A stretch of 47,751 nt of DNA from Dichomitus squalens LYAD-421 SS1 (GCF_000275845.1 NW_006766934.1:58622-106372), one strand, 5' to 3'; counted from the first letter of the stretch, positions 10,343-22,925 are shown. The notes: generated by a model not told the origin, from the sequence alone. Numbers and translations are program-made.

Positions 10343-13300
10343 CGAATCGGTTGAGCGTTGCCTCGGCATCAGAGACGACGGAGCATATTTCTGGCATGAC
10401 AGAGAAGTCCTACTAGCTTTCCGACTGCAGTGGTCCGAATCCACCAAGAGAGTCAGATCATATGGCGACTTCTTCCGGAAGCACCAAAGATGTAGAGACT
10501 GAGACGCCAAGGCTACGACGGACATATAGCCGCAGACGCCTGCGTGGTCAGTGGTGGATCACTCGAATACGGCGCGCTCCGAGTGCGTTTACGGTGTAGT
10601 GATTGGCGCAGGAGAACTGCATTGGATATTGTGGACGAATCGGGAAGTCACTATAATTGGCTGTGAAATCATCCACGGGTCATGCTTGCCTACAATTCGA
10701 AATGTTTGACGGCCATTCGGAATGTCAGTACCCACTATCGCAGCTATACCGGGCGCACTCACCAGTCCCACACAACATGATTTGGACTAGCGTCAGACTA
10801 TATTGAGCCGCGCGTCAGTAAAGCGTTTCGTCTGGGTCACGGTAGAAATGTCCCCTCGACCTGAAATTGTGGTCCGCCTCACAATTTGATAGCCTGCGCG
10901 CAGTTGAAGCGAACTCCTGAAGCATTGACAATGTGGATGGATACTGAGTCGCGAAGGGTAGTCGATACATTCGAGCTCCCTGGTTAGTACTAGTACGCTT
11001 GATCACTCAGCGATCGTCTAGGCTAGCTTGCCATGCGCTGTTCTTCCGCTTCAAACGATGACTTGTTAGTTTCGAGCTTGATTCCGGCTTGCTCAGAATG
11101 GACAAATGCACTCTTCTGTTGCAGCTGGCTTGTGGCGATTCGAATTTGTAGGCTAGGCGGGCTCAGCTGAAATAGCCATCCGTGCTTACTGAACGGACTC
11201 GGCCAGTATTAATAGATGATTGCATCCGACTTGCGCAGTATCCAAATTTCTTTCTGGTGCCATCTCCGGAGCCGACCATTGATGAAATGCTTTTCTCGCA
11301 GGTCTCCGGTGGACCCCGACGCATCGTAGACATCCGGGAAGGCTATGACGCAGTGAGACCACTCGAGAACAGCACAGCAGTCCACAAGTTGCGTCTGAAA
11401 GATCTATAAGCACCACAACGGACCGCGGTTTGACACGAACCATTGCGGCCAGGCACAGTAGAGTGGCTGCGTGTGGAATGCTTAGTGGGTGACACGTATG
11501 ATTGGCCTCACGCAAACAAAATATACGCACAAGAACACATGGTATCCGAGAGAATGACGACCTCGGACTGGCATCCGTGATTTTCCGGAGCGTCGAAGTC
11601 TGTATGGTTCGACACGACGGCAGCGCTAGCAGTAGCAAGACAGCGTTGTAAGAGAGCTTGTCATGTTCTTGAGCCTAACTCCCACTGATCTATTGTGCTC
11701 AGTACATCATGAGAATGACCAGCGTCGCAGAGTGCAAGCAGCAAGCGCAGTGGGAAGTTTCAGATCGCGTCTCACCCAAACGAAGTGAATACTGAGTACC
11801 TCCATTCTAATCGATACCCTGCACGCGTGGGAACTCCTGTACTACGTACGGCGTTGTCTGCAAAAGGACCCGTATTAGGGCAGGCTCGGAACTTCGGAAG
11901 TATCGGGAAGCGGACGGATAACACACTCACCGCGATCGCCCTTGTGCCTAGGACTCGCATAGACAAAATATAAGTATATGTAGATGGCAGGGCGCAGTAG
12001 AAGCGATCGTCCCCTCTCCATTTTCCCCTCGGGCCCTTGATTCCTCCTCGCTAGCTTCTGGATATGTCAACATTCCGTTCAATAGAACAGTGATGTGAAA
12101 GCCAATACTTACATGTCTGGTCACTGGGCGTCCGTACGAAAGGATGGCGGTTCCCTCAAAATGGCCGTACAACTCCATGGGAAGGAAAGGAGTCTGGACG
12201 GCTGGAGATACCACTGCATCTATGACTCCATAGACCTGCCTGGTGCGTTCGGCCTCGTTCTTTCTCAAAGGAACACTAGGGAGGCGAGGCTATGAGAATC
12301 GTCCGGACCCGTGCGTCGCACTAGCGAGCGTCACGATCAAGGGGAGCCACGTTGTCCGACCAGGCGCAAGTGCAAATGCCATCTACTTCATCGCCTATAG
12401 TAGGATATCCGCCGCTTCTTCAAGGTAGCCCGAAGGCTCTCTTGGCTAGGCAGTGACCTGAATGGTGCGCTTGGCAATCAGACGGTTGCGACTCGGTAAC
12501 ATAAGGACGGAACCCAAGGACGAAGACTTACCCGCGAACGTTGGACATACGTCTCCCTTGGCCGTATCGGTTGTTAGTCGATCCCTATGTGCCTAGAAGT
12601 CGATACGGATGCTCCTCCAGGTTCGGCAAAAGAGATTTGTACGTACTCGACCTTCGTAAGCGTACCTACACGTTCCTGCCCCGTCTTGAGCGCTTGAGGA
12701 GCTTTAATCCACCCAAGTGATTATCAGATAGTCCATCCACTCCTCCACAAACGCACAGGAACACTGTGTCGCATCCCTATGTTTACTGTGTGTAGCAAGT
12801 ACTCGTATCCGTTGGCCTGAGAGATCTTTCTTCTCCTTAATCTTGAGCCTTGGAAGACGCTGAAGCGGGAGGGACCATATCGAGATATGACTCGTGGTCC
12901 CGGTCTCGAGCATCAAGCCATATGTTCCTGCAACCTCGAGGCTTCAGTTTTGATCGGGAGTGGCTCGACGTTCGATAGGAATAAGCGATTTGTGTCTCAC
13001 ATGATGGAACGATGATGGTGGAGATGCATATGATCATGTCGACGGCATCCTTTGCAATAGAGTTTCTGACACGTTCCCGCCGGTGTCGGGGAGGATCAGA
13101 GGGACGTACTCGAAATCAGGGGGCGAAAACGTTCTTCGGACAGGAGCCTCGACCATTAATGGTTCTAAGTCGACGCCAGGTTCGCGGGAGGGTGTATAAC
13201 GGGCAGGAGATTGTGTGGATCCAGCGCCGCCGCTTGTAGGAAATGTCTTCGAACGCTTAGTACCACCTGCAGACGGATATATTACTTACAGCATTCGCTC

Positions 13301-13632
13301 CGGCGTGGGACGAGGCATGGCATTCGGGCGTACTTGAAACAAAAGAGGGACCAGGCCTTCGACCCCGAATGTGGGGTGATACACGGACGGCACGCGATAT
13401 AAGAGTCTAAGGCATCTGCGCTCGCACAAATACACTGCCAAGAGCATCATACCCGCCCCCTACCAAGGCTTGTCGTCCCTGTGCATACCATACCCACATA
13501 CCCCTTCGTGACTCCGCATACCCGCGTTCGTTCCACATATTCAGAACGCCTAACGACTCACGACCTACCGCCCGATATTTGAGGGCCCGAGCCTGAAGCA
13601 GTAGACCGCGTACGCAAAAGGCTGTTCTCACC
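10343..13632. other. 3.3-kb gene-free stretch
   Basis: No gene recognised. The longest frames are 150 codons (minus, 11186-11638) and 118 codons (minus, 13407-13763, overlapping the cupin gene). They lack family motifs and splice context. A minus-strand segment near 13040-13150 gives a few plausible words (PPDFEYVPLILPDTGG) before a stop, so an old gene relic is possible. Base composition is near 50% GC. I see no TIR, LTR or tandem repeat here. Confidence 0.35.
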
Positions 13633-14202
13633 ATGAGCGTGAACACGACGACCAAAGCACTCCTGCCCATCACTCCCCTCACTTCGCTCCGCGTCACGCG
13701 CCACCAGATACCCGTACATGGCCTCATCCCAAACACTTCCATCCAGAACAAACCGTTGATCATCTACCACAACGTCTTCCCCGAGCCGACGCCGTCCGCG
13801 TCCCAGATCGAGGGACACATCAACGCTGTCGGCGTGTGTCGCCCAATGTGGCGCTACCCGATGTACCCCGAAGACCACTTCCACACGACCGCGCACGAGT
13901 TCCTCGTCATCTGGAGGGGGCGCGCGCGCCTGAACTTCGGCGGAAATGGGTGTCCGGGTGCCGTCATCGTCGAGCTGGGGAAGGGAGATGCGATACTGAT
14001 TCCGGCCGGTGTGTCGCATGCGCTGGAGGAGGATTTGGAAGGAGGGTTCGAGATGGTTGGAAGCTATATGATCGGTTCGGAGCACTGGGACATGTGCTAT
14101 GGGCAGACAGGCGAGGAGGAGCTCATTGCGAACATTAAAGATCTGCCGTGGTTCACGCGCGACCCACTGTACGGCGATGGAGGTCCAGCCGCGTCTGTGT
14201 AG
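13633..14202 (+). CDS. YjlB-type cupin protein
   Basis: Single exon of 189 aa. The start ATG sits in a good context (CACCATG). Seen: one cupin fold. Motif 1 is HFHTTAHEFLVIWRG at about residues 82-96, with two His, a further His and a Glu in metal-binding arrangement. Motif 2 is GDAILIPAGVSHAL at about 119-132. Flanking signature words are VHGLIPNTSIQNKPLIIYH, FEMVGSYMIGSEHWDMCYG and DLPWFTRDPLYG, which are characteristic of the YjlB family. The biochemical activity of this family is not established. There is no signal peptide, so it is probably cytosolic. It lies 3.4 kb upstream of, and divergent from, the oxalate decarboxylase gene, but the shared cupin fold does not by itself imply a shared pathway. 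Confidence 0.9.
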   Translation: MSVNTTTKALLPITPLTSLRVTRHQIPVHGLIPNTSIQNKPLIIYHNVFPEPTPSASQIEGHINAVGVCRPMWRYPMYPEDHFHTTAHEFLVIWRGRARLNFGGNGCPGAVIVELGKGDAILIPAGVSHALEEDLEGGFEMVGSYMIGSEHWDMCYGQTGEEELIANIKDLPWFTRDPLYGDGGPAASV

Positions 14203-15194
14203 AAGTCGGGAAGATGTATGAAATGTGATGTAGAGCTTCCAGAGACATAACGCAAAGGACACAGGGATGGTGGATGAGTCTGGGTGGTTGTCGAGGGAAA
14301 CAGAGAACGGTCGGGCTCAGCCTACTTAGGCTAAGACCTATATAAGCGAGAGCGCTTTTGTGCTGAAGGGCGCTTCTGACAACGGAGCACCCTGTCTCAG
14401 GAATGCCGAGCCTGACGCTGCTCAGCACCTGCACCTTCAGTTCGTACTTGTCCATAGGCAAAAGCTTTATCTTGATGTCGTATCGTGAATCTCGTTAGAA
14501 GAAGAACCTCCACGAAGACAGATGGCTGATTGTCGCTTGGCAAAGGCACGCGTTTACCTGCGGGCTGGAAGCTTTCTTCGAGCCCATTCAGGAGTATCCG
14601 GGCTGTGGCCAGATGCAAATGACCGGGTATACCGCAGCTCTCTTACCCATGCCGCGCAAAGATGTGAATCGAAGACTGATGTTGTTGAGTATCGAAAAAT
14701 GCGCCTCATATCGTTACATGAGCGATGGCGTGTAGGCCTCGGAGGCCTCGCCGGATATTCAAACCAACTGGCCCGTGTCCGACTAATGCGCGACATATGT
14801 TTGAAATTATACGCCCGGTCAATCCCTCCACATTCATCCCCGAGCCCCTCGATCCGAAGATGTACTGTGAAAGACTGCTTATCATATCATTCGTATATAG
14901 CGTCCAATCGTACACTCGTGTCATATATTACAACAAACATCACAACAACGAATCCCAGTCGGAACCAGCTACAGCTACACTGGTGACAGCCAGCACATCA
15001 GTAACTACATAGTACAACGAGCGCCTAGCGGCCTCCGGGTTCTGGTACCTGACGTCCCGGCCGCTTCTGAATCCAGTCGAAATTCACATAAGTTAATCGG
15101 ACAGCCGAATACAGGAAGACATGCTTGTCATCCTCATCAATCCACGATTTCATGTTCTGTCAAGCATCCTCTTGCACAGACTCCGCATGGCAGC
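14203..15194. other. Gene-free stretch between convergent genes
   Basis: About 1 kb between the 3' end of the cupin gene (+) and the 3' end of the membrane-protein gene (-). Short overlapping frames near 14520-15010 show no motif. It should hold both 3' UTRs. Confidence 0.4.
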
Positions 15195-17463
15195 TCACCG
15201 CTTCCTGCCCTGAGCTCGGAGATCATCTTCATTATCCTCCTCCGAAGACCCCTTCAGCCCGATCGAAAGCGGCGGCAATGGGTCCAGGGGCGGGAGATGA
15301 GAGGGCAAGGTCCTTACACTTCTGACGCTATTGGATCTGCTCCTTGGAAGTGGGGTTTGCGAACTTGAGTGGTGAGTCGACGCGAGCGAAGTGCGCGATC
15401 CGCTCGCGAGCGATTTCCAGTTCACAGCGGATGGCTGTGCACTTCCCGTGCCCGGAGCGCGTGGGTTCGTGTGGACAGATAGTCGTGGGGCAGAGGAGGA
15501 CGCAGCCGGCGTCGCGATGGGACTGAGCGCAGGCGGGGAAGTGGGCGTAAGGGGCAGTGGCCGAGACGACGCAAAGGAGGAGGGGGGCGCGCCCCCAGAA
15601 ATGCCGGTACCAGGTGGAGGTGGGTTATACACCACAGCATGCCGATGGGAGGAAGAGGGCCGAGACGACGTCCCACTCGTTGTCGTCTCGTACACCTGAG
15701 GCATACCCAGCGCGTCAGACGTGCGCAGGAACGCGCGCGCCTGTCCCTCTGCGTTTGGGCTGTCCGGGCGCGACGAGGAAGCGCGCGGGTGGCGTTGGCG
15801 GATATCTGTCGTACTCATCCGGCGGAATGCCTCCGTGGGTCGTGCCATCACGTCGTTGGTATCTGGGGCAGGCGATGGCGACGGCGATGCTCGCGCGGCA
15901 GCCATGACAGAGGACATTGAGGATACGCTGGCAGAGCTCGGGCGTGATCGTGGCGGTGGCGACGATGTGGTGATCGACGGATACCGTTGTCCATGCGCGA
16001 ACGAGCTCCGACTGGGCGCGATAGACGAAGACGACGCACCACTCCCCGTCCTCAGGACGCTCGTCTGAAATGCCGCAGTGAGCGGCAGCCCGACGCTCGG
16101 CCCTGTGGACGAGCGCGGGCGGTAAGAGGAAGGCAGTGCATTGGGCGCGCTCTGACGCCCGGCAAGACTGGGTCGGCGCGACGAGGACACGGACGAGCCG
16201 CGCCTGCGCGCGTCGACGTGGTCCTGGTCTGGAGATGCAGGTGGCGAAGGGAGCTGGCGCAGGGACCTGGTTTCTGCATACTCACTTGCATCCGCATCGG
16301 CGTCCTCGGGTACGGGGTCCATCCCTCGCGAGCGCGCATAGCTCGCGTTCCGCGCAAGATTCGCCGGGCTCACAGGGCTGAGCGGGCTGAATGCCATCGC
16401 TGAAGGGGTCATCTGGGATGCCCCCGATCCAGACATGGTAGGGGGCGTCGGGAGAGGGCGGACGAAGGGGTGCATGGCGGTGTTGCGGTTGCTCGAAAAC
16501 GAGCTCGGGCTCATGTTCGAGTCAGAGGGAGAAATGGGTGTTATAGGGAGGGAAGCACGCCTCGCGGTCACCGCAGGCGATACGCGTTTGCTCGGGAGAC
16601 CCGGTGGTGTCGGAGTGCTCTGCGATGGAGGCAATGAAGGGAGCGCTTCACCTTCGATGGCCCCGCCGGTGGTCATGCTTCTTGAGCTCCCGCTGAGCGT
16701 GCTCCGTGTCCTGTGTCCATGCGAAACAGTTGCGCCGTTGGTCGGGAGCGACATCTCGTCTCCGTCGTCCGCCATCTCGATTTCAGTGTCCTCTACGTCC
16801 CGGTACCGGTCGGGGTCAGCTCGATGGGAGAGGCTGGCGGAACTGAGCCCCAGCCGCGAGCGGAGGTCAGACCAAGAGGATGGCAGAGATGGGCCTGAGG
16901 GGGTCAAGTATGAGAGGCAGCACTGGGGGCTTCTTCGATGCCGGACCGGGCAACATCTTTTGATGGAGGAGGGATGGACGCCAAGATGGCAGATACGTCC
17001 CATCCCCATCCTCGATGTCGCTCGTCCGAGCTTTCCTGTAATAGCCTGAATTGCTGCTGCGGACGCTGCCAAACCGGACTGGCAGCACCCACCGCCGAGC
17101 TTCGCGCCGCCGCACGAGGTGCACGACGATGACGACTACGAGCGCGACGAGGGCCAGCCCGCCAACCACGCCTAAAACAACTCCGAGATTGGCGGTTGGC
17201 TGGTCGTCTTCCTGATTCTCTACGGGAATGTACGGGTTCTGCTAATAGGGTCGCCGACCGCGATCGCCAATGCCATGGGTATGCCGGCCGAATAGGATGT
17301 AAACCGTGGCGAGATTGCACCGGGCGCATGGGTGCAAGGAGATGAGTAAGTAAGAGATAGAGAACAGGATGCCTGATTAGCGCCTCATCTCTTCTGTGAC
17401 AGAGAAGAAGATTGCTAAACTTACATCATTAGCACACTGTTCGCAATTCGCAGAGACGGCCAT
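15195..17463 (-). CDS. Single-pass membrane protein with long Ser/Pro-rich tail
   Basis: No named family recognised. The working model uses exons 17463-17425, 17372-17321, 17219-16947 and 16894-15195, whose phases sum to 687 aa. The stop TGA is at 15197-15195. Seen: a short Cys-containing extracellular part (ANCEQC, then SCSLSLTYSSPC), an acidic linker ENQEDDQPTAN, and one transmembrane segment (LGVVLGVVGGLALVALVVVI) followed by HLVRRREARRW, which places the tail in the cytosol. The remaining 560 or so residues are low complexity, rich in Ser, Pro and Arg, with repeated PSSSRPxS-like words and an acidic C-terminus (SSEEDNEDDLRAQGRKR). The plan resembles wall-sensor or mucin-like basidiomycete proteins, including the one at 22926. 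The 5' end is uncertain: there is no signal peptide, and an open frame (GYPGLIAPSIQRT) continues upstream of the ATG to a possible acceptor near 17503. The donor at 16946 is weak. Confidence 0.6.
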
Positions 17464-18156
17464 CGTTCGTTGGATGCTGGGAGCGATGAGTCCGGGGTAT
17501 CCTGCAGGTAAGTTTTTGTCAACTCCACCCGATGGCAATTATATGTGCGCCAGCGTATCATGACGAACGACGAGGAGTGGTGGATAGCACGGAAGTCGGC
17601 GAGCCTACTGCCAATAGGAACACATTGGCGCTGTGGGAGAAGGAGCCTCGTGTCCCCACACAGCCTCCACGGTGACCTTCGTCACAGACGGCTTCGCGCA
17701 TCCATGATCCTCCCTCGTGGCCCCACACGAAAGCGCGCAAATGCACCGATGGACTGAGAACTGCTGGGAAAGGCGAGGATCCTCCCGTTGAAGCTTGATA
17801 AGGCGTCTTCCTGCAGACTCTCATTTCCCTTTCCCGTGAGGAGGATCTCACCAAGGGTTGCCCTGAGCGTCAAGTAAGTTCGTGAAATCTCTCGGGTCCG
17901 TCCATGGCTTACAGTAGATCTCAGGTACAGTGCTAGTATTACCGCTCCGGCACGAACGTTGTTGATTGGCGTCAATCCTCTAGAATTGTCATGTCATGTC
18001 AAGTTAATGCTTCGAGGGGGAGTCCTCTACTTCGTACACTTACCGCACTGGACAAGATTGTCTTCGCTTGGGGAACCTTGCGAGCACACGGGCGCGCCTG
18101 AAACACCGTGATTCGAGTTACTACGCATCTTTCATGGAAAGCCTGTGTAGACCAAA
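17464..18156. other. Possible 5' exons of the membrane-protein gene
   Basis: On the minus strand, an acceptor-like CTGCAG near 17503 precedes an open frame joined to the ATG at 17463. Further upstream, fragments such as DPRDFTNLLDAQGNP end at a GTGAGA donor near 17852. A GTAAGT donor lies near 18041. These could be exons encoding a signal peptide and extracellular domain, but I could not join them into one consistent frame. Confidence 0.3.
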
Positions 18157-18158
18157 TA

Positions 18159-19048
18159 GGGGTGCTCAATCATGGTGGCCACTGGCCACTGGTCGTGTTG
18201 AGAGGCGATTGATGCGGACCGATGGGCTAGCCGAGACTAGCCCGTCAACTCGTCTTCGAAAGCTCTGCAGCGATGCTGACACTGGTCCTCCCGCACAAAG
18301 TCCCTCGACATGGGTGTCAATCGACGCAGACGGCTCTCGTCTTCAACATTCTCGAACCTCAGGGTTTTCGCTGTCTTGGTGAGCACGCTAGATCGATAGA
18401 ATGGGAAGGACCACGAAGCCCGACGTTGCTCGCTTGCCAGATGCGGGACACTCGGCTATGGTGCAGTTCACTTAGTTACCACCAATGTTTGTACGCAGTT
18501 AGGCGCGCGCTCAAGTGTCACGTGCTTGGCCTTAGGTTAGGTTCAACGGCTTTGACCCCCTCACAACACCAATACAGCCTGTTGTGTATCACTGCCACCT
18601 TGGACTTATTAATTATGTTCAGCAGTGGTGAAGTGCTCCTCCTGAAAGCACTGAAGCTAGTATACCTTGGCATCTCATTGGTCAACATGCCAGAGGCTCT
18701 GCGGTCGTGGCCGACACAGGCAACGGGCGTCTCTCTACATTATGTAATGAAACGATTACCTCTTTAGTATATAAACGCCCATATCACGTGCTGCGGCCTT
18801 ACTGGTGGAGTCACCTTCGCCAGTTTTGACCCAATTGAGAATCGCTTTTGGGGATTAGTTCCCCTATTTAATACTTGCAAATGGCAAATAACGGAAGCGT
18901 TTCGTGACAATCTGATGAAGTTACATAGCGGCGCTTAACTGCGTACAAAAGTGGTGGTCTCTAAGTGAACTGCACCATAGTTCATCAGTCCCCATCAATT
19001 GCATCTCAACACGACCAGTGGCCAGTGGTCACCATAATTGAGCACCCC
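18159..19048. mobile_element. Non-autonomous TIR element (MITE 1), TA target site
   Basis: Seen: the left end reads TA, then GGGGTGCTCAATCATGGTGG. The right end, reversed, reads TA, then GGGGTGCTCAATTATGGTGA. The match continues through CCACTGGCCACTGGTCGTGT and TTGAGA for at least 65 bases with few differences. A second matching block (ATGGTGCAGTTCACTTAG, then GTACGCAGTTA) lies further in on both sides, with about 215 extra bases in the left arm. The flanking TA dinucleotides at 18157-18158 and 19049-19050 are the likely target-site duplication. No transposase frame is present in 890 bp, so it would be mobilised in trans. TA targets point to the Tc1/mariner-pogo group, as inference. It is related at its termini to the element at 24496. 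Confidence 0.85.
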
Positions 19049-19050
19049 TA

Positions 19051-20766
19051 ATGGCTGATGGCCAGTAATTCCGGAACACAGGCGACTTCTCATCGATTCT
19101 GGGATGAGGTCCTTCAATACTGATACCATCCATCATTCAGAGTTCTTGACTCTTGAGTCTTTCATAACTCTTTGCAAGCACAAGATGAAGTACAAGTGCG
19201 TAGGGTGGACCGCGTTCAAGAATCCCCTGGGACAGTCACGGAGACAAGACACCTAACCTGATATCATCGTGTAGTATTGATGGGCATCGATGCGGTAGTC
19301 AACGGCATGCGTTCAATCAAGTTCGGCAGCCGGTCCACAGATCAAACTGCGCTGGGGTTATCTCATGATTTTCATCAGTGCCCTCAGAACTTGAAGGTCA
19401 GGAGTCACAAACCTATAGGAAGGTCACTATAACAGATACCACTAACCAATCTTTGATCGAGACCATGCTACTCTTCCCCTGAGGTACTCCTTAAATTCGT
19501 CATCTCCCTCAGCTGACTTTGATCGTCATTAGATGTACTGGCGGTTGCATAGGGCTGCGGCAAACGCTGAAATGTCGGTGTGCGTAGAACATGTGCTGTT
19601 TACCCAGACCACAGCGGCGGCTGCGTCGATGGTGATGGGGCCTTCACTTGCCTGACACCAAATATATTATCCCAACGCAGTATTAAAAGCCCACGGTGGG
19701 ATTTGCGGTGACTAGTCATTGTGAGAAGAAAGCAGGACAAGCTAAAGGCCTTCGGAAAGCTTACTTCTATTAATATAATTGCATCATGTTCTAACGGACA
19801 TTAATCTTCAGTAGCTCCGTCTTGTTAGGACTGGAGGGACAAGACGCTCCACAAGGCATCTAGATGTATTTCATGGAGGACCAGTGATTACGACGACGAA
19901 ATCAAATTCGGAAAAGGTGGTGGTACTGATTGTCCAGCATGCGCCGGGACTGCCTTTCTTGGACAAAGTACGGCCCTAAAGAAACACAAGCGCCGACGAG
20001 GTATTTCCGAGGACTTGCGCAAGCTCCAACTTCAGCTTGAAGTCCGACGAGCTTCAGCACTCCATATCCGCTCCGATTGTCAGTACCTTGACTGGTTCAT
20101 AGGGTGCTCTACTTACTGCGCGCACTCTAGCCGGCCGGTGTGCTCAGTCAGAGCTCTGTGTTGTCGCGAAAGCGCTCAACCGCCACTAGAGGGCCCGGGT
20201 ATGTTATATCATTCTGATGTATCACGGTCCTTGGCTTCGTCAACCAATTAATTCCTCCTTAGCATGATATCTCCGGGACCCTTCGAGACTCGTGGCTGGA
20301 TGAGTCGGGGGTTGCACTGTGTCCCGTTGCTGGCCCACAACGAGACGTCCGACATCGCGCGCGAGGCTGTGTTCGGTGACTTCCTCCTGGGCGTAAACCT
20401 TTTGCCGACACAGCATTGTCATAGTAGACTAATGCCAACCTATGCCTATACATGCAAAACCGAAGACGGGTCCAAGGTGGGTGTACACACATATGGTGCC
20501 GACGGCCATGTATGCCGGGATTCAGATTCACTACCATCATCCCGTCCCGGCGCCACGCTACCAAACGTGATGTAAATTGATGCCCAGAGACCGAACTGGC
20601 TACCAGTGTGTCTGGTTTCTCGAGAGGCCTTGCCAAGCCTGCTTTGTTGCCCACGCATGACCACTTGGACTGCGACCTGTGCACACTGATCTCTCGGGTC
20701 CCTCTATTCAATGAATGTCGCAATTGATCTCAAGCACAGCGCAGGATGTCTCAGCTGCCGTCCAGA
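19051..20766. other. Gene-free stretch, relatively AT-rich
   Basis: About 1.7 kb. The part from 19050 to 19980 is visibly richer in A+T than the neighbouring genes and has no open frame of note. From 19990 to 20575 two plus-strand frames (78 and 103 codons) occur without motifs or clear splice links. I call no gene. The last few hundred bases hold the GH18 promoter. Confidence 0.4.
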
Positions 20767-20775
20767 ATAAAAGGA
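20767..20775 (+). promoter_or_regulatory. TATA-like element of GH18 gene
   Basis: AATAAAAGG lies 135 bases upstream of the GH18 start codon, followed by a C+T-rich leader typical of strongly expressed fungal genes. Confidence 0.4.
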
Positions 20776-20909
20776 CGGGCATCGAGACGGTGTTTCTTCA
20801 TTCCCCTTCGTTTCATTACTCTACTTTCGTTTTCACATTCTCACAGTCCGCTAGTCGGCTTTTTTCAACGCTTTCATCGTATCTCGCCTTTTTTTGTTAC
20901 GCCCCAGAG

Positions 20910-21992
20910 ATGTTCTCCTTCTCCCGCATGATCACCTCCGTCTCGGCCGCGCTGGCGTTGGCCTCTGTGAGCAGCGTCCTCGCTGTTCCCGTTCCCAACC
21001 AGGCCGCCCCTCTGGCTTCGCGGGCTGTTTCGATCCCCAGCCCCGCGTTTGTCGTCTACACCGACCGATTTATATCTGCCGACGTGCTCCCTCCTGTCGA
21101 TCAGATCGCCGTGCGTAGCCTCCTAGTCGTACATCGTCGACGCGGCTAACCTGACTTTGACCCAGGGCTTCAACGTCGTTGCGCTCTCCTTCCTCACCCT
21201 GCAAGGTGCTCTCGACCAGGCGGGTGCTTACGCAGCACTTGCTCCTGACGTGAAAGCTGCGAAGAAGGCAGAGTACGCCAATGCCGGCATCAACCTCATC
21301 GTCTCCGCCTTCGGTGCGACGGACAAGCCCACGTCGTCGGGCGCAGACCCGATCGGCACGGCCAACACGTTCGCGCAGTTCGTGCTCACGAACCAGCTCG
21401 ACGGCATTGACGTCGACTACGAGGATCTGGACGCCATGAACAAGGGCGACGGCGCGGCGGAGGCGTGGGTGACCACCTTCACCTCGACCCTCCGCCAGAC
21501 GCTCCCCCAGGGCCAGTTCATCCTCTCGCACGCGCCGCTCGCCCCGTGGCTCTCGCCGAACGCCCAGTTTGCTGCTGGCGCGTACGTGACGATCAACAAG
21601 AACGTTGGCTCCTTGATCGACTTCGTGAGTCGCATGCACGTCTTCGCTACTCTGCTATCCTCAGTACTGACGTGTTACCGTAGTACAACATCCAGTTCTA
21701 CAACCAGGGTCTCTACCTCGACTGTGCGGGTCTGATCACGACCGCCGGTGCGCCGTTTACCGGCTCGGCGCTGTTGGAGATCCCCAAGAACGGCTTCGAC
21801 CTGAACAAGCTGGTGATCGGCAAGCCCGGCGGGTTGAGCGACGCGACGAACGGCTTCATCGACCCGGCGACGCTCGGCACGTGCATCGATCAGGCGCACG
21901 CTGCGGGGTGGAAAGGCGGGGTCATGGCGTTCCAGTTTCCGAACGCCAACGCCGACTGGATCCGCGCCGCGAAGGGCACGTCGTTCCAGTGA
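20910..21992 (+). CDS. Secreted GH18 glycoside hydrolase (chitinase / ENGase-like)
   Basis: Role: hydrolysis of beta-1,4 N-acetylglucosamine linkages in chitin or N-glycans by substrate-assisted catalysis. Three exons (20910-21110, 21166-21624, 21684-21992) give 322 aa with exact phases. Seen: signal peptide (ALALASVSSVLAVPVP) to about residue 27, the strand FVVYTDRFISADVLPP, then GINLIVSAFG, and the GH18 signature LDGIDVDYED with catalytic Glu at about residue 153, where all three Asp of DxxDxDxE are kept. Later come SHAPLAPWLSP, DFYNIQFYNQG and KGGVMAFQFPNANADW, which carry the substrate-side Tyr and Trp of the barrel. The length fits compact single-domain fungal members, with no chitin-binding domain. 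It is intact. Whether it acts on chitin or on glycoproteins cannot be told from sequence. Confidence 0.92.
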
Positions 21993-22925
21993 GCGTGCGT
22001 TCCCTGAGCCCCTCGCACTCGGCAGCAGTCGGCAGGCACGGTCGAGACGCTTTTAGACAACACACGGTCAGATTTCACCACGACGGACCCAACGTGATCA
22101 TTGCATGGAGGGGAACTTCACGATGACTATTTATTGTGTAACGAATTGTAATGTAATGAACCGTTTTTTGGGGTCGTTTGCCGGTGTGCGTGTGTGCGAG
22201 TATGCGTGATATTCCCCTCTCGCGAACTATTTGTCAACGCGATAGAGGCGGCACGCATGTTTAATGACTCCCTCGCCGGTACGTCTGTGCACACCGAGCG
22301 CTGGATATCTGCATCGTGCAGTCTCTTCAGCGTAGTGTATCAACAGGCTCTATGTTGTATGATTGGTATGGTCGACCGTCGCACTTGATGTGCCGATGCT
22401 ACAAAATAATAGCCCATAAATTCGCCACGAAGCTTAGAGTAAGATCCGATAAAGCGCGAGCGCAGAGAAACTACAGGTCGTAGAAAACTGAGTTGTCTGA
22501 AAGGGAATCGGTCATATTGCTGCCGGGTCCTGGGCGCTTGGGTTACCGCTTCAGGACATTATCCCTTCGGCCCGCAGCCCACGTAGTCCTTCGCACTTCT
22601 CCGCCACTACACCGGATCCACCTTCTGACAGTATGGGAAAAAGGTGCACAGCAAGCATGAGGAAGGAAGACCTACGATACCTGAAACATCATCGCCGTGA
22701 TACCCCCCGAGCTGTCCGCTTGACGTGCCGGCAGCTCACGGTCGAGATTTCAAATATCCTACAACCGACCGCTGTCTGTAGTGCGAGTGCGGCTCTTCCC
22801 CGGTGTCGTTGTTGTTCCTGCGGTCTGTCCCTTCCGACTGCCGTCTTCCCTATCCATCAGCTTTCTGTGCATCTGTTGTGCTTACACCGAGCTGGCCACT
22901 CGACCCTCCATCCTCTGTTGGGCGG
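21993..22925. other. Gene-free stretch between two tandem genes
   Basis: 3' UTR of the GH18 gene, then upstream region of the surface-protein gene. ORF-like frames at 22633-22938 and 22803 onwards are open but lack motifs. One (from 22803) is in frame with the start at 22926 and gives a poor signal-like leader, so the true start could lie there. Confidence 0.4.

Noticed and set aside
11186..11638. 150-codon minus-strand frame
   Set aside because: No domain, no splice context, Cys/Arg/Leu-rich composition typical of a random frame.
13558..14262. 234-codon minus-strand frame opposite the cupin gene
   Set aside because: Exact antisense of a recognisable cupin; its composition is that of a GC-rich shadow frame.
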